A DNA stretch of 64,000 bases, from assembly GCF_900112175.1 (NCBI RefSeq), contig NZ_FOYT01000003.1, forward strand, positions 248,001 to 312,000. Reading direction: 5' to 3'. The notes under the pieces are model-generated. The model was not told where the DNA came from. It ran no database searches and saw nothing but the letters and a program-made list of their open reading frames with translations. This DNA is from Halogeometricum rufum. Its GTDB lineage: Archaea; Halobacteriota; Halobacteria; Halobacteriales; Haloferacaceae. Position numbers and translations under genes: made by a program. The stretch's first letter is position 1; each line of letters opens with the position of its first letter. Below, one piece after another: positions 43,857 through 52,485 of the stretch.

Positions 43857-45005
43857 TCAGACGCTCTGGCGGTCCAGCGTCATCTCTTTCGGTGCGGTCC
43901 GGTTCTTGATGGCCTCGCCCGTCGCCCCGTCGAACAGGTGTATCTTCTCCTCGGGGAACTCGATGTGGACCGTCGTACCCTCCTCGATGAGCACGTCGCC
44001 GCCGACGCTCACGGTGTACGTCACGCCGTCCTCGAGTTCGAAGTAGACGTAGCTGACCTCGCCGAGCGGTTCGACCACCTGCACGGTGACGGGGAACGAG
44101 GCGTCCGTCGCCTCCGAGACGACGCGGACGTCCTCCGGTCGGATGCCGAGCGTGAGGGCGTCGCTGGCACCGGCGTCCTCGACCAGCGACTGCGTCTCTC
44201 GGCTCAGAGGGTAGGTGAATCGGTCGTGGACGAGTTCGCTCGCGCCGGTCCGGACCGAGACGTCGATGAAGTTCATCGAGGGCGACCCGATGAAGCCGGC
44301 GACGAACTCGTTGGCCGGTTCGTGATAACACTCCAGCGGGGTGCCTATCTGCTGGAGTTCGCCGTCGTTCAGGATGGCGACTCGGTCGCCCATCGTCATC
44401 GCCTCCGTCTGGTCGTGCGTGACGTAGATAGTCGTGACGCCGAGGCGTTGCTGGAGTTCCTGCAGTTCGGTCCGCATCGTCGTGCGGAGTTTGGCGTCCA
44501 GGTTGGAGAGCGGTTCGTCCATCAGGAACACCTCCGGTTCGCGCACGATGGACCGCCCGAGGGCGACACGCTGTTGCTGACCGCCGGACAGTTCGCCGGG
44601 CTTCTTCTCCAGGAGGTCCTCGATGCCCATCATCTCGGCCGTCTCCTGCACCCGGTCGCTGATGACCTCCTTCGAGAGGTCGGTCCCCATCCGCAGACCG
44701 AACGACATGTTCTCCCGCGCCGTCATGTGGGGGTAGAGCGCGTAGTTCTGGAACACCATCGCCATGTCTCGGTCGGTCGCGCTCTTGTCGGTGATGTCGT
44801 CGCCGTTGAGCACGATGGAGCCACTCGACGGGAGTTCGAGACCGGCGATACAGCGGAGCGTCGTCGACTTGCCACAGCCGGACGGGCCGACGAACACGAC
44901 GAACTCGCCGTCCTCGATGTCGATGTCCAGACCGTCGACGGCGACTATCTCGCCACCGCCGTCCTGAAATACTTTGGTCAACTCTCCCAGGCTAAGCGTT
45001 CCCAT
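43857..45005 (-). CDS. Sugar ABC transporter ATPase (MalK/UgpC type)
   Basis: This 382-residue ATPase has Walker A GPSGCGKST (38-46), ABC signature LSGGQQQR, Walker B VFLMDEP and the H-loop THDQTEAMTMGDR. A C-terminal regulatory OB-fold (TOBE) domain (about 240-370) contains LGIRPEDVRVV. It energises uptake by the permease pair. A TATA box (TTTATATC, minus strand, about 45028-45036) predicts a leaderless start at 45005. About 140 bp separates it from the binding-protein gene, which has its own promoter. Confidence 0.93.
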   Translation of the reverse strand: MGTLSLGELTKVFQDGGGEIVAVDGLDIDIEDGEFVVFVGPSGCGKSTTLRCIAGLELPSSGSIVLNGDDITDKSATDRDMAMVFQNYALYPHMTARENMSFGLRMGTDLSKEVISDRVQETAEMMGIEDLLEKKPGELSGGQQQRVALGRSIVREPEVFLMDEPLSNLDAKLRTTMRTELQELQQRLGVTTIYVTHDQTEAMTMGDRVAILNDGELQQIGTPLECYHEPANEFVAGFIGSPSMNFIDVSVRTGASELVHDRFTYPLSRETQSLVEDAGASDALTLGIRPEDVRVVSEATDASFPVTVQVVEPLGEVSYVYFELEDGVTYTVSVGGDVLIEEGTTVHIEFPEEKIHLFDGATGEAIKNRTAPKEMTLDRQSV

Positions 45006-45129
45006 GTACCGTCAAAATCCTCTCGCGATATAAATTTCTTGCCCCGCGGTGACGGCACGGACCGGTAGCCGTGACATTCGCTCACGTCACACGAACCATT
45101 AACTCGGTTCGGGACGCACGTGGGGCCGC
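45006..45129. promoter_or_regulatory. Divergent promoter region of the sugar cluster
   Basis: A leftward TATA (TTTATATC on the minus strand, near 45028-45036) serves the ATPase gene. A rightward TATA-like CATTAACT near 45096-45103 serves the isomerase at 45130. Both give leaderless starts. Shared control of uptake and catabolism is likely; no dedicated regulator gene is adjacent. Confidence 0.55.
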
Positions 45130-45933
45130 ATGCAGTTCGCACTGAACCAGATGGGATTCCCAGCGGACGGGCTCGGTCGGAACGCCGAACTCGTCGCCGA
45201 CGCCGGGTACGACGGCATCGAACCGAACCTGACCGCGGACGGACCGCTCTGGGACGACGACTCGGTCGCCGCGTTCGCCGACCGACTTGACGAACTCGGA
45301 CTCGCCGTCCCCGCCGTCGCGACGACGCTCCACTGGGACCGCCAGTTGGCGAGCGACGACGACGCCACGCGCGCGGCCGGCATCGACGTGGGCGAACGGA
45401 TGATCGAACTCGCGGCCGAACTCGGCGCGGGTGCCGTCCTCGTCGTCCCCGGCGTCGTCGGCGAGTCCGAACCGTACGACGAGGTGTACGACCGGGCGCT
45501 GAACTCCGTTCGCGCGCTGGCGACCGTCGGCGCCGAACACGGCGTAACCGTCTGCGTCGAGAACGTCTGGAACGACTTCCTGCTCTCGCCGATGGAGTTC
45601 GCCGAGTTCGTCGACCGAGCCTCCGCGTCGGGCCCCGTCGGGGCGTACTTCGACGTGGGCAACGTCAGGCGGTTCGGCCACCCCGAGCAGTGGATTCGTA
45701 TCCTCGGCGACCGCATCGAACGCGTCCACGTGAAGGACTACCGGACCGACGTGGACACGATGGAGGCGTTCACCTATCCGCTGGAGGGCGACGTGGACTG
45801 GCCCGCCGTCGAGGCGGCGTTGCGCGACGCCGGCTACGACGGCTGGGTGACCGCGGAGGTTCCGCCGTACCGGACGGCGGCGGAGCGGATGCTCCCGCGC
45901 GTGCAGTCGGACCTCTCGTACCTCTTCTCGTGA
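45130..45933 (+). CDS. Xylose-isomerase-like TIM-barrel protein (sugar isomerase/epimerase)
   Basis: This 267-residue AP-endonuclease-2/xylose-isomerase-like TIM barrel has metal ligands E144 (CVENVWND), D175 (YFDVGN), H200 (HVKDY) and E243 (VTAEV), the set used by tagatose/psicose 3-epimerases, IolE/IolI-type enzymes and 3-keto-glycoside lyases. It starts the rightward arm of the catabolic cluster. The substrate is probably an oxidised or keto sugar made by the Gfo/Idh enzymes nearby. Confidence 0.88.
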   Translation: MQFALNQMGFPADGLGRNAELVADAGYDGIEPNLTADGPLWDDDSVAAFADRLDELGLAVPAVATTLHWDRQLASDDDATRAAGIDVGERMIELAAELGAGAVLVVPGVVGESEPYDEVYDRALNSVRALATVGAEHGVTVCVENVWNDFLLSPMEFAEFVDRASASGPVGAYFDVGNVRRFGHPEQWIRILGDRIERVHVKDYRTDVDTMEAFTYPLEGDVDWPAVEAALRDAGYDGWVTAEVPPYRTAAERMLPRVQSDLSYLFS

Positions 45934-46048
45934 CGCCGCGTCGCTTCCGACGCCGTTCGCGCGCGCTCCCCGACTCGCTCGCCGCGTCGCCGGGCACGCG
46001 TCTCGCCCGGCGCAACGCTTATTAGCGGTTTCTCTCACTATCGTGTGT

Positions 46049-46747
46049 ATGCATCTCACAGCAGTAGTCGCGCATCCCGACGACGCAGACATCTTCTGCG
46101 GCGGGACGCTCGCAAAGCACGCTGACCGTGGCGACGACGTGACTATCGTGTACATGACCCGCGGCGAGTACGGCGGGTTCGACACCACCGAGGCGGAACT
46201 GGCCGCGACGCGCGAGGCAGAGGCGGAGGCGGCCGCCGAGACACTCGGCGCGGAGGCGTCGTTCCTCGACTTCCAGGACGGCCGGGTGACGTACTCGCTG
46301 GAGAACCGACTCACCCTCGTCGAAGAACTCCGCGAACTGCGACCGGACGTCGTCCTCACGCACTTCCGCGACGACATGCATCCCGACCACCGCGTCACCT
46401 CCCGACTCGTCACCGACGCCTACTACATGTGTTCGCTGCCGCTGTTGGAGACGGACGCGGACCCGTGCGAACCGGACAACGTCTACTACTTCGGCAAGCC
46501 GACGTCGTCGTTCGAACCGGAGGTTCACATCGACGTGACCGACCACCACTCGACGAAAGAGGAGGCGATTCTCCAACACGAGTCACAGGTCGAGTGGCTG
46601 GAGGAACACGGCGGCATCGACGCGGAGTTCGACGGCCTCGTCGAGGGCGTCCGCGCCGAGGCGCGCGTCCTCGGGCGGACCAGAGGCGTCGAGTTCGCCG
46701 AGGGGTTCGTCCCCCTGCACAAAGGGGCCGACGAGTACCTCGGCTGA
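46049..46747 (+). CDS. PIG-L/LmbE-family deacetylase
   Basis: This 232-residue zinc-dependent N-deacetylase has AHPDD (H9-P10-D11-D12, catalytic Asp and Zn ligands) and HPDH (H111-H114, third Zn ligand). The family removes acetyl groups from N-acetylglucosamine-containing compounds and chitobiose. ATG 46049 is chosen because the TATA-like CTTATTAG (46018-46025) predicts it; GTG 46043 is also in frame. In this cluster it probably deacetylates the imported amino sugar. Confidence 0.88.
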   Translation: MHLTAVVAHPDDADIFCGGTLAKHADRGDDVTIVYMTRGEYGGFDTTEAELAATREAEAEAAAETLGAEASFLDFQDGRVTYSLENRLTLVEELRELRPDVVLTHFRDDMHPDHRVTSRLVTDAYYMCSLPLLETDADPCEPDNVYYFGKPTSSFEPEVHIDVTDHHSTKEEAILQHESQVEWLEEHGGIDAEFDGLVEGVRAEARVLGRTRGVEFAEGFVPLHKGADEYLG

Positions 46748-46825
46748 CGGCTTCGGCCAGTCGGCCCCCGTAGTCCCTTCTGTCGACTTCACTCGCTACG
46801 AACGCCCGCAGCGACTGCGAACGCC

Positions 46826-46837
46826 GTTCACGTGAAC
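46826..46837. promoter_or_regulatory. 12-bp perfect palindrome upstream of orc1/cdc6
   Basis: GTTCACGTGAAC lies in the 250-bp intergenic region before the initiator gene, near an inverted repeat GCATTAC/GTAATGC (46864-46870 and 46883-46889). It could be an operator or part of an origin. Confidence 0.4.
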
Positions 46838-46890
46838 TCCTTCGGTAGTAAACGACTCACACGGCATTACGATAGTAGGTCTGTAATGCG

Positions 46891-46917
46891 ATACAGGTGA
46901 AACGAGGGGAGGGGGTG
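46891..46917 (+). other. Candidate ORB (Orc1/Cdc6 binding site), possible origin
   Basis: Within this stretch ACAGGTGAAACGAGGGGAGG followed by GGGT resembles haloarchaeal origin recognition boxes, which have a GAAACGAAGGGG-type core and a G-tract. It lies 81 bp upstream of an orc1/cdc6 gene, as usual for archaeal origins. Only one box was found and no inverted partner or extended AT-rich unwinding element is clear, so an active origin is unproven. Confidence 0.45.
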
Positions 46918-46997
46918 GTGTTCGGAGACGGGAACGGCCGGCCCTTGCCTGCGACTGCCCGGTGCGTTTATGGAGCGCGTCGGCGTATTGTCAACTC

Positions 46998-48278
46998 ATG
47001 ACACGGCAGGGCGGACCGGTCGAGAACGCCAGCGGCCTCGGGGACGCGTTCAGCGCGCAGGACCACGTCTTCTCGAAGAAGGAACTCCTCGACGTGGGGT
47101 ACGTCCCCGACCCGTCCCACATCGTCGCGCGGAACGAGGAGATCCGCCGTCTCGCGACCGCTCTCAACCCCGCCATCACCGGCGACGACCCGAGTAACGT
47201 CTTCCTGTACGGGAAGACCGGGACGGGCAAGTCGCTCTGCGCCCGCTACACCACGAACCGCATCGTCGCCGCCGCGAGCGAGAACGACGTCACGGTCGGT
47301 CGCGTCATCGTCGACTGTTCGCAGGAGAACACGGAGACGCGCGCCGTGCGAGCGACCGCCCGCGGATTGAACGACCCCGAGGAGACGGACGTCACCGTCC
47401 CGGAGAGCGGCTACGGTCGTTCTCGGTACTACAGCCTCCTGTGGGAGGTTCTCGACGACCGCTTCGACGTCGCCTTCGTCGTCCTCGACGAGATAGACTG
47501 CCTCGACGGGACGGACTTTCTCATGCAGTTGTCGCGGGCGACGGAGGCGAAGAAACTCCGGCACTGTTCGGTCGGCATCGTCGGCATCAGTAACAAGATC
47601 AAGTACCGCGACCGACTGGAGGAACGGGTCAAGAGCAGCCTCCAGGAGCGCGAACTGGTCTTCACCCCGTACGACCGCGAAGCGCTCCGCGAGATAGTCC
47701 GCAGTCGATTGGACGCGTTCGACAGCGGCGTGCTCTCTGACGACGCGGTGTCCGAGTGCGCGTCGCTCGCCGCCGAGGAACACGGCGACGCCCGGAAGGC
47801 CATCAACCTGCTCCGCCACACCGGCGAACTCGCCGCGAACGAGGGGGCCGACACCATCACCGCCGACCACGTGCGGGAGGCGCGGACCCTCGCCGAACGC
47901 GACCGGGTCAGAGCGCTCCTCGCGGGCGCGACGGCCCAACAGAAGGCGGCGCTGCTCTCGGTCGTCTCGCTCGCCCTCGTCGAGAAGACGCGGACGTTCA
48001 AGACCGCGGAGGTGTACGCGGCCTACGAGGACATCTGCGCGGACGCGGGACTCGAGACGCTCTCGAAGCGACGCGTCCACGACCTGCTGCGCGAGTGGGA
48101 GTTCCTCGAAGTCCTCGAAATCGAACGGACGGGCGACGGACGCGCCCGCGGGAGCTACCTCCAGCACCGGCTCTTAGAGGACCCGTCGGTCGTCCGGTCG
48201 GTGTTCGATCAGAGCGACCGATTCGCCGGCGTCGGGTTCACGTCCGGGACGGTCACGACGACGTGGTCGAACATCTAA
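46998..48278 (+). CDS. orc1: Orc1/Cdc6 replication initiator
   Basis: This 426-residue AAA+ initiator has Walker A YGKTGTGKS (71-79), Walker B VVLDEIDCL, sensor region VGISNKIKYRDRLEERVKSSL and a C-terminal winged helix (about 330-410, KTAEVYAAYEDICADAGLETLSKRRVHDLLREWEFL). The family binds ORB elements and recruits MCM. ATG 46998 starts the recognisable protein; the in-frame ATG 46962 is upstream. Haloarchaea carry many orc paralogues, often on secondary replicons next to their own origin. It is unrelated in function to the sugar genes on either side. Confidence 0.9.
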   Translation: MTRQGGPVENASGLGDAFSAQDHVFSKKELLDVGYVPDPSHIVARNEEIRRLATALNPAITGDDPSNVFLYGKTGTGKSLCARYTTNRIVAAASENDVTVGRVIVDCSQENTETRAVRATARGLNDPEETDVTVPESGYGRSRYYSLLWEVLDDRFDVAFVVLDEIDCLDGTDFLMQLSRATEAKKLRHCSVGIVGISNKIKYRDRLEERVKSSLQERELVFTPYDREALREIVRSRLDAFDSGVLSDDAVSECASLAAEEHGDARKAINLLRHTGELAANEGADTITADHVREARTLAERDRVRALLAGATAQQKAALLSVVSLALVEKTRTFKTAEVYAAYEDICADAGLETLSKRRVHDLLREWEFLEVLEIERTGDGRARGSYLQHRLLEDPSVVRSVFDQSDRFAGVGFTSGTVTTTWSNI

Positions 48279-48333
48279 CCGTCGTCCGCGGCTGCACAAA
48301 CTTTAATACCTCCAGTTCCGCACGATAAATCCG

Positions 48334-49332
48334 ATGCAACGAATTGGACTAGTGGGGAGTGGCTTCATGGCCGAGACCCATGCGAATTGTTACCAAGAGA
48401 TACCCGGCGCGGAGGTCGTCGCCGTCGCGTCTCTCGAAGACGACAAGGAGGCGTTCGCCGCGGCGCACACGCCGGACGCGGACACGTACGACGACGCCGA
48501 ACAGATGATGGACGAGGCGGACCTCACCGCCGTCGACATCTGCTCGCCGACGCCGACACACCGACCGTTCATCGAGGCCGCCGTCGACCGCGGGCTCTCG
48601 GCGTTCTGCGAGAAACCGCTCGCTCGCACCGCGGCGGACGCGGACGCCATCGTCGACGCCGTCGCGGACGCCGACGTCACCTTCATGACGGGACACGTGT
48701 TGCGGTACTTCCCCGAGTACGTCGAGGCGAAGCGACGAATCGACGCCGGCGAAATCGGCGCGCCGGGGACGATGACCACCGAACGGCTCTCGTCGCCGCC
48801 GCGCTACGGCACGAACTCGTGGTTCGGCGACAAGGAGCAGAGCGGCGGCGTCCTGCTCGACATGGCCATCCACGACTTCGACTATCTCCGGTGGGTCGTC
48901 GGCGAAGTCGACCGCGTGTTCGCCCGGACCGCCGAGTGGGACGACGGCCACTTGCACCAGCACTCGTCGGTCGTCCTCCGCTTCGAGGACGGGACGGTCG
49001 GCCACGTCGAAGCCTCCTGGGCCTACCCGGAGGGGTCGCCGTTCGTCACGAGCTACGAGTTCGCGGGGGACGAGGGCTTGCTGGAGTTCGACGCCCGAGA
49101 CGAGAACGCCGTCCGCGTCTCCGGCGGCGCGGAGGGGGCGAACGCGCCGGCCAGTCCGCTGGCGGTGAGTCCATACACGAAGGAACTCGAACACTTCGTC
49201 GAGTGCGCCGAGACCGGTCGGGAGCCGGAAATCACTCCCGACGACGCCCGGCAGGCGGTCAAAATCGCCCTCGCGGCCATCGAGTCGAGCGAGCGCGGTG
49301 AACCCGTCGCGCCCGCGGAGGTGGGCACGTGA
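48334..49332 (+). CDS. Gfo/Idh/MocA-family oxidoreductase 1
   Basis: This 332-residue NAD(P)-dependent dehydrogenase has the Rossmann motif IGLVGSGFMAETHA (4-17), the EKP motif (FCEKPLA) and GGVLLDMAIHDFDYLRWVVGE, with a His at the proton-relay position. The TATA element CTTTAATA (about 48300-48307) gives a leaderless start at ATG 48334. The family oxidises hydroxyls of sugars, inositols and amino sugars. It is coupled to the next gene by GTGA overlap. Confidence 0.9.
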   Translation: MQRIGLVGSGFMAETHANCYQEIPGAEVVAVASLEDDKEAFAAAHTPDADTYDDAEQMMDEADLTAVDICSPTPTHRPFIEAAVDRGLSAFCEKPLARTAADADAIVDAVADADVTFMTGHVLRYFPEYVEAKRRIDAGEIGAPGTMTTERLSSPPRYGTNSWFGDKEQSGGVLLDMAIHDFDYLRWVVGEVDRVFARTAEWDDGHLHQHSSVVLRFEDGTVGHVEASWAYPEGSPFVTSYEFAGDEGLLEFDARDENAVRVSGGAEGANAPASPLAVSPYTKELEHFVECAETGREPEITPDDARQAVKIALAAIESSERGEPVAPAEVGT

Positions 49333-50342
49333 CCGTCCGTCTCGGCATCTGTTCGACCGCGCACCTGCACGCCGACTCCTACGCCGCCGCTCTCGACGAC
49401 CACCCCGACGCCGAGTTCGTCGGCGTCACCGACGCCGCGGCGGACGCCGACCGGGGTCGCTCGAAGGCCGCGGAGTACGGCGTCGAGTACCGGGACGCCG
49501 ACGCGTTGCTCGCCGACGCCGACGGCGTCGTCGTCTGCTCGACGAACGTCGACCACCTCGACTGGGTCGAACGCGCCGCCGACGCCGGCGCGGACGTCCT
49601 CTGCGAGAAACCCCTCGCGCCGACGGTGGCGGAGGCCGAGGAGATGGTCGAGACCTGTCGGGACGCCGGCGTCAACCTCGGCGTGGCGATGCCGCTCCGC
49701 TTCAGCCAACCCGTCCTGAACGCGAAGACGGCGATGGACAACGGCGCGCTGGGCGACCTGCAGTTCCTCCGCGGGACGAACCGCGGGAAGATGCCCGGCG
49801 GGTGGTTCGTCGAGAGCGACGCCTCCGGCGGCGGCGCCGTCGTCGACCACTCGGTCCACCTCCTCGACGTGGTCCGATGGATAACCGGTGAGGAGGTCGA
49901 GGAAGTGTACGCGGAGGCGGACACGCGCTTCCACGACATCGAGGTCGAAGACGTGAACCTGCTGTCGATGACGCTCACCGACGGCACCGAGTTCGTCCTC
50001 GACGGGTCGTGGAGCAAACCCGACGAGTGGGACTTCTGGGGCGACGCGACGCTCCGACTCGTCGGCACCGAGGGCGTCGTCTCCATCGACTGCTTCGACC
50101 AGACGATAAAGCAGACGCGCGACGCCGGCGACCCCGGCATCAAGTCGCTCTACTGGGGGTCGAACCCCGACGAGGGACTCGTCGACGACTTCGTGGAGGC
50201 CGTCGCGGAGGACCGCCCTCCGTCGAAGACGGGGGCGGACGCCGTCGAGGACGTCGCCGTGGTCGAAGCCGCCTACGAGTCGATAGCCGAGACCGAACCG
50301 GTCGCCGTCGAGAAATCGGAACTCACTGCGCCGTCCAACTGA
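49329..50342 (+). CDS. Gfo/Idh/MocA-family oxidoreductase 2
   Basis: This 337-residue protein starts at GTG 49329 inside the previous stop. It has LCEKPLAPT (EKP motif), GKMPGGWFVESDASGGGAVVDHSVHLLDVVRW and the C-terminal EDVNLLSMTLTDGTEFVLDGSW. It is a close paralogue of the converging gene at 50379-51365, with which it shares blocks such as VRWIT-EEVEEVYAE and VEDVNLLSMTL. Probably a sugar 3- or 1-dehydrogenase; the hydroxyl oxidised is unknown. Confidence 0.9.
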   Translation: MTVRLGICSTAHLHADSYAAALDDHPDAEFVGVTDAAADADRGRSKAAEYGVEYRDADALLADADGVVVCSTNVDHLDWVERAADAGADVLCEKPLAPTVAEAEEMVETCRDAGVNLGVAMPLRFSQPVLNAKTAMDNGALGDLQFLRGTNRGKMPGGWFVESDASGGGAVVDHSVHLLDVVRWITGEEVEEVYAEADTRFHDIEVEDVNLLSMTLTDGTEFVLDGSWSKPDEWDFWGDATLRLVGTEGVVSIDCFDQTIKQTRDAGDPGIKSLYWGSNPDEGLVDDFVEAVAEDRPPSKTGADAVEDVAVVEAAYESIAETEPVAVEKSELTAPSN

Positions 50343-50378
50343 GTCGAACCGCCCGTCGACAGCGCGGAGAACGGAGAG

Positions 50379-51365
50379 TCAGTACGTCACTTCGACCGGT
50401 TCGCCGCGTTCGGCGGACTCGTACGCCGCGGCGATGACGGCGGCGGTCCGGACCGCGTCGTCCATGGACGTGGCCGGGGTCGCCTCGCCGCGAATCGCCG
50501 CGACGAACTCGCGCAACAGCGCGTTGTTCGGGTCCGCGCCCCAGAATATCGACTCGTTGCTCCGGTCCTTGCTCGTGTCGCTGACGTGCGTGTACCGTCG
50601 GCCGAAGCAGTCCCCGGACAGCGTCGTCTCGGTGCCGACGAGTTCGACGCTCGCGTCCCCCCAGAACGGGTTCTTCTGCGGCGTACTCCACGACCCGTCG
50701 AGGAAGAACGACGCGCCGTTCGAGAGCGTCATCGACAGCAGGTTCACGTCCTCGACCGGCAGTTCGTAGAACCGCGTTCCGGTCTCGGCGTACACCTCCT
50801 CGACCTCCTCGCTCGTTATCCACCGGACCACGTCGACGATGTGGTCGGTGTGGTCCGCGACGGCTCCCCCGCCGGCGAGTTCGGGGTCGACGAACCAGCC
50901 GCCCGGCATCCGACCGCGGTTGGTGCCGGAGACGGAGACGAGTTCGCCGATTGACCCCGCCTCGTAGCGCTCCTTGAGCCGTGCCATCGGTCGGCTGTGC
51001 CGAATCGGCATCGCCATTCCCGTCGGCAGGCCGCGCTTCGCACAGCGGTCCCGGATGGCCTTCGCCGTCGAGAGCGACGTCGCGAGCGGTTTCTCGCAGA
51101 GGACGGCCACGTCGTGGCGGAGCGCGAGGTCCACCAGTTCCTCGTGGACGGCCGTCGGCGAGCAGACGACGACGCCGTCTGCGGCGCGGACGAGTTCGCG
51201 GTGCGTCATCGCCGCGGTACCGACCGTCCCCGCCAGCTTGTGCGCCTGCTCTCTGGTCTGCTCGGAGACGCCGACGAGGTCCACGTCGGGGAGTTTCGCC
51301 AGGAGTGCCGCGTACACCTCGGCGTTGACGTGCGCCGTCGAACAGATGCCGACGCGGACGGTCAT
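50379..51365 (-). CDS. Gfo/Idh/MocA-family oxidoreductase 3
   Basis: This 328-residue paralogue of oxidoreductase 2 begins MTVRVGICSTAH (versus MTVRLGICSTAH) and has LCEKPLATS and GGGAVADHTDHIVDVVRWIT. It converges on oxidoreductase 2, the stop codons being about 40 bp apart, so the pair forms an inverted duplication at the cluster centre. It shares an ATGA overlap with the gene upstream (51362-52330). Presumably it acts on a related intermediate. Confidence 0.9.
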   Translation of the reverse strand: MTVRVGICSTAHVNAEVYAALLAKLPDVDLVGVSEQTREQAHKLAGTVGTAAMTHRELVRAADGVVVCSPTAVHEELVDLALRHDVAVLCEKPLATSLSTAKAIRDRCAKRGLPTGMAMPIRHSRPMARLKERYEAGSIGELVSVSGTNRGRMPGGWFVDPELAGGGAVADHTDHIVDVVRWITSEEVEEVYAETGTRFYELPVEDVNLLSMTLSNGASFFLDGSWSTPQKNPFWGDASVELVGTETTLSGDCFGRRYTHVSDTSKDRSNESIFWGADPNNALLREFVAAIRGEATPATSMDDAVRTAAVIAAAYESAERGEPVEVTY

Positions 51366-52330
51366 CGCGACGCCTCCGCGAGGGTCCGCGGTTCACCGGC
51401 CGCGATGGACCGCCGCATCGCGACGGCGACTCGCGACGGTCCCGTCGGTTCGACGCCGGCAGGGGGTCTGTCACCGCCGCGGAGGGACTCGACGAACTGG
51501 TGCAGGCAGCGTCCCCGGCAGTCGTCCTCCGGTGGGTCCACGTCGACCGGCGTCCCGGCCGCGTGCAACGTCGAGGAGACGTCGCCGTCGTCGAAGTCGA
51601 GTCGGCCGTGCGACCCGCTGTACTCCACTTCGACTCGCGGCGCCGGGGGCGAGTCGGCACACCACGTCGTCTCGACGGTGCCGCGCCCGCCCTCTCGGAA
51701 CGCGAGGACGGCGTGAACGTGGTCGCAGCGGTCACCCTCGCGGGCCCGCGCGAACGCTCGCTCGACCGGACCGAACGTCCACTCGAACACGTCGACGTCG
51801 TGTGCGACGACGGCGCAGAGGGCGTCCTCGAACGACTCGACGGCGCGGACGCCGTCGTACGACGCGTTCCAGTCGCCGGCGTCGAACGGCGCGGTCCGTT
51901 TGACTCGCGCCACGCCGACGTCGCCGATGCTGCCCGCCTCGACGGCCGAGCGAAGCTGTTCGTACAGTCGGGAGAACCGGTGCGGCGAGTGCGCCGCCAC
52001 CCACCCGTCGCCGTCCGACGCGAGCGAGACGACGTCGTCGAACCGCGACTCCGAGAGCGCGAACGGCGGGTCGCACCGGACCGGCACTCCGGCGTCGAGT
52101 GCGCCCGTCAGCGCGCCCGGGTGCGCGAACCCGGGACCGCAGACGTCGACGCCGTCGACGTCCGTCTCCGCGAGAGCGTCCGCGACCGACTCGTACCGCA
52201 GTCCGTCGACCGTCTGGTCCGAGTCGCCTCCGGTGACGACGCCCCTGACGGCCGCGCCGTCCAATCGCGCGTAGCGCGTAGCGTGCGCTTGCACCGCCGC
52301 ATCGTGCCCGACCACGACGATGCCTTCCAT
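51362..52330 (-). CDS. Gfo/Idh/MocA-like protein lacking the EKP lysine
   Basis: This 322-residue protein has the family fold order, but the Rossmann glycine motif is degenerate (VVVGHDAAVQAHA) and the EKP signature is CDPPFALSE, losing the lysine that positions cofactor and substrate. It may be non-catalytic, a subunit of oxidoreductase 3 (ATGA-coupled), or have changed chemistry. ATG 52330 fits the TATA-like CTTATC near 52354-52359 (minus strand); longer in-frame starts (52363, 52612) are unlikely. Confidence 0.78.
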   Translation of the reverse strand: MEGIVVVGHDAAVQAHATRYARLDGAAVRGVVTGGDSDQTVDGLRYESVADALAETDVDGVDVCGPGFAHPGALTGALDAGVPVRCDPPFALSESRFDDVVSLASDGDGWVAAHSPHRFSRLYEQLRSAVEAGSIGDVGVARVKRTAPFDAGDWNASYDGVRAVESFEDALCAVVAHDVDVFEWTFGPVERAFARAREGDRCDHVHAVLAFREGGRGTVETTWCADSPPAPRVEVEYSGSHGRLDFDDGDVSSTLHAAGTPVDVDPPEDDCRGRCLHQFVESLRGGDRPPAGVEPTGPSRVAVAMRRSIAAGEPRTLAEASR

Positions 52331-52485
52331 GCGAATCTGTACCGTATCGCCTCTGATAAGCATTGTGACCTGTCGCGTCTCCGGCGTCGCAGAACGGCGG
52401 ACCGTATCGGGAGACTGCGACGGGGTTGGCGTCACCGACGGCCTCCCCACCGGCGACGCTCGTCCGCCAGTCGCGCCGCGGCGAC

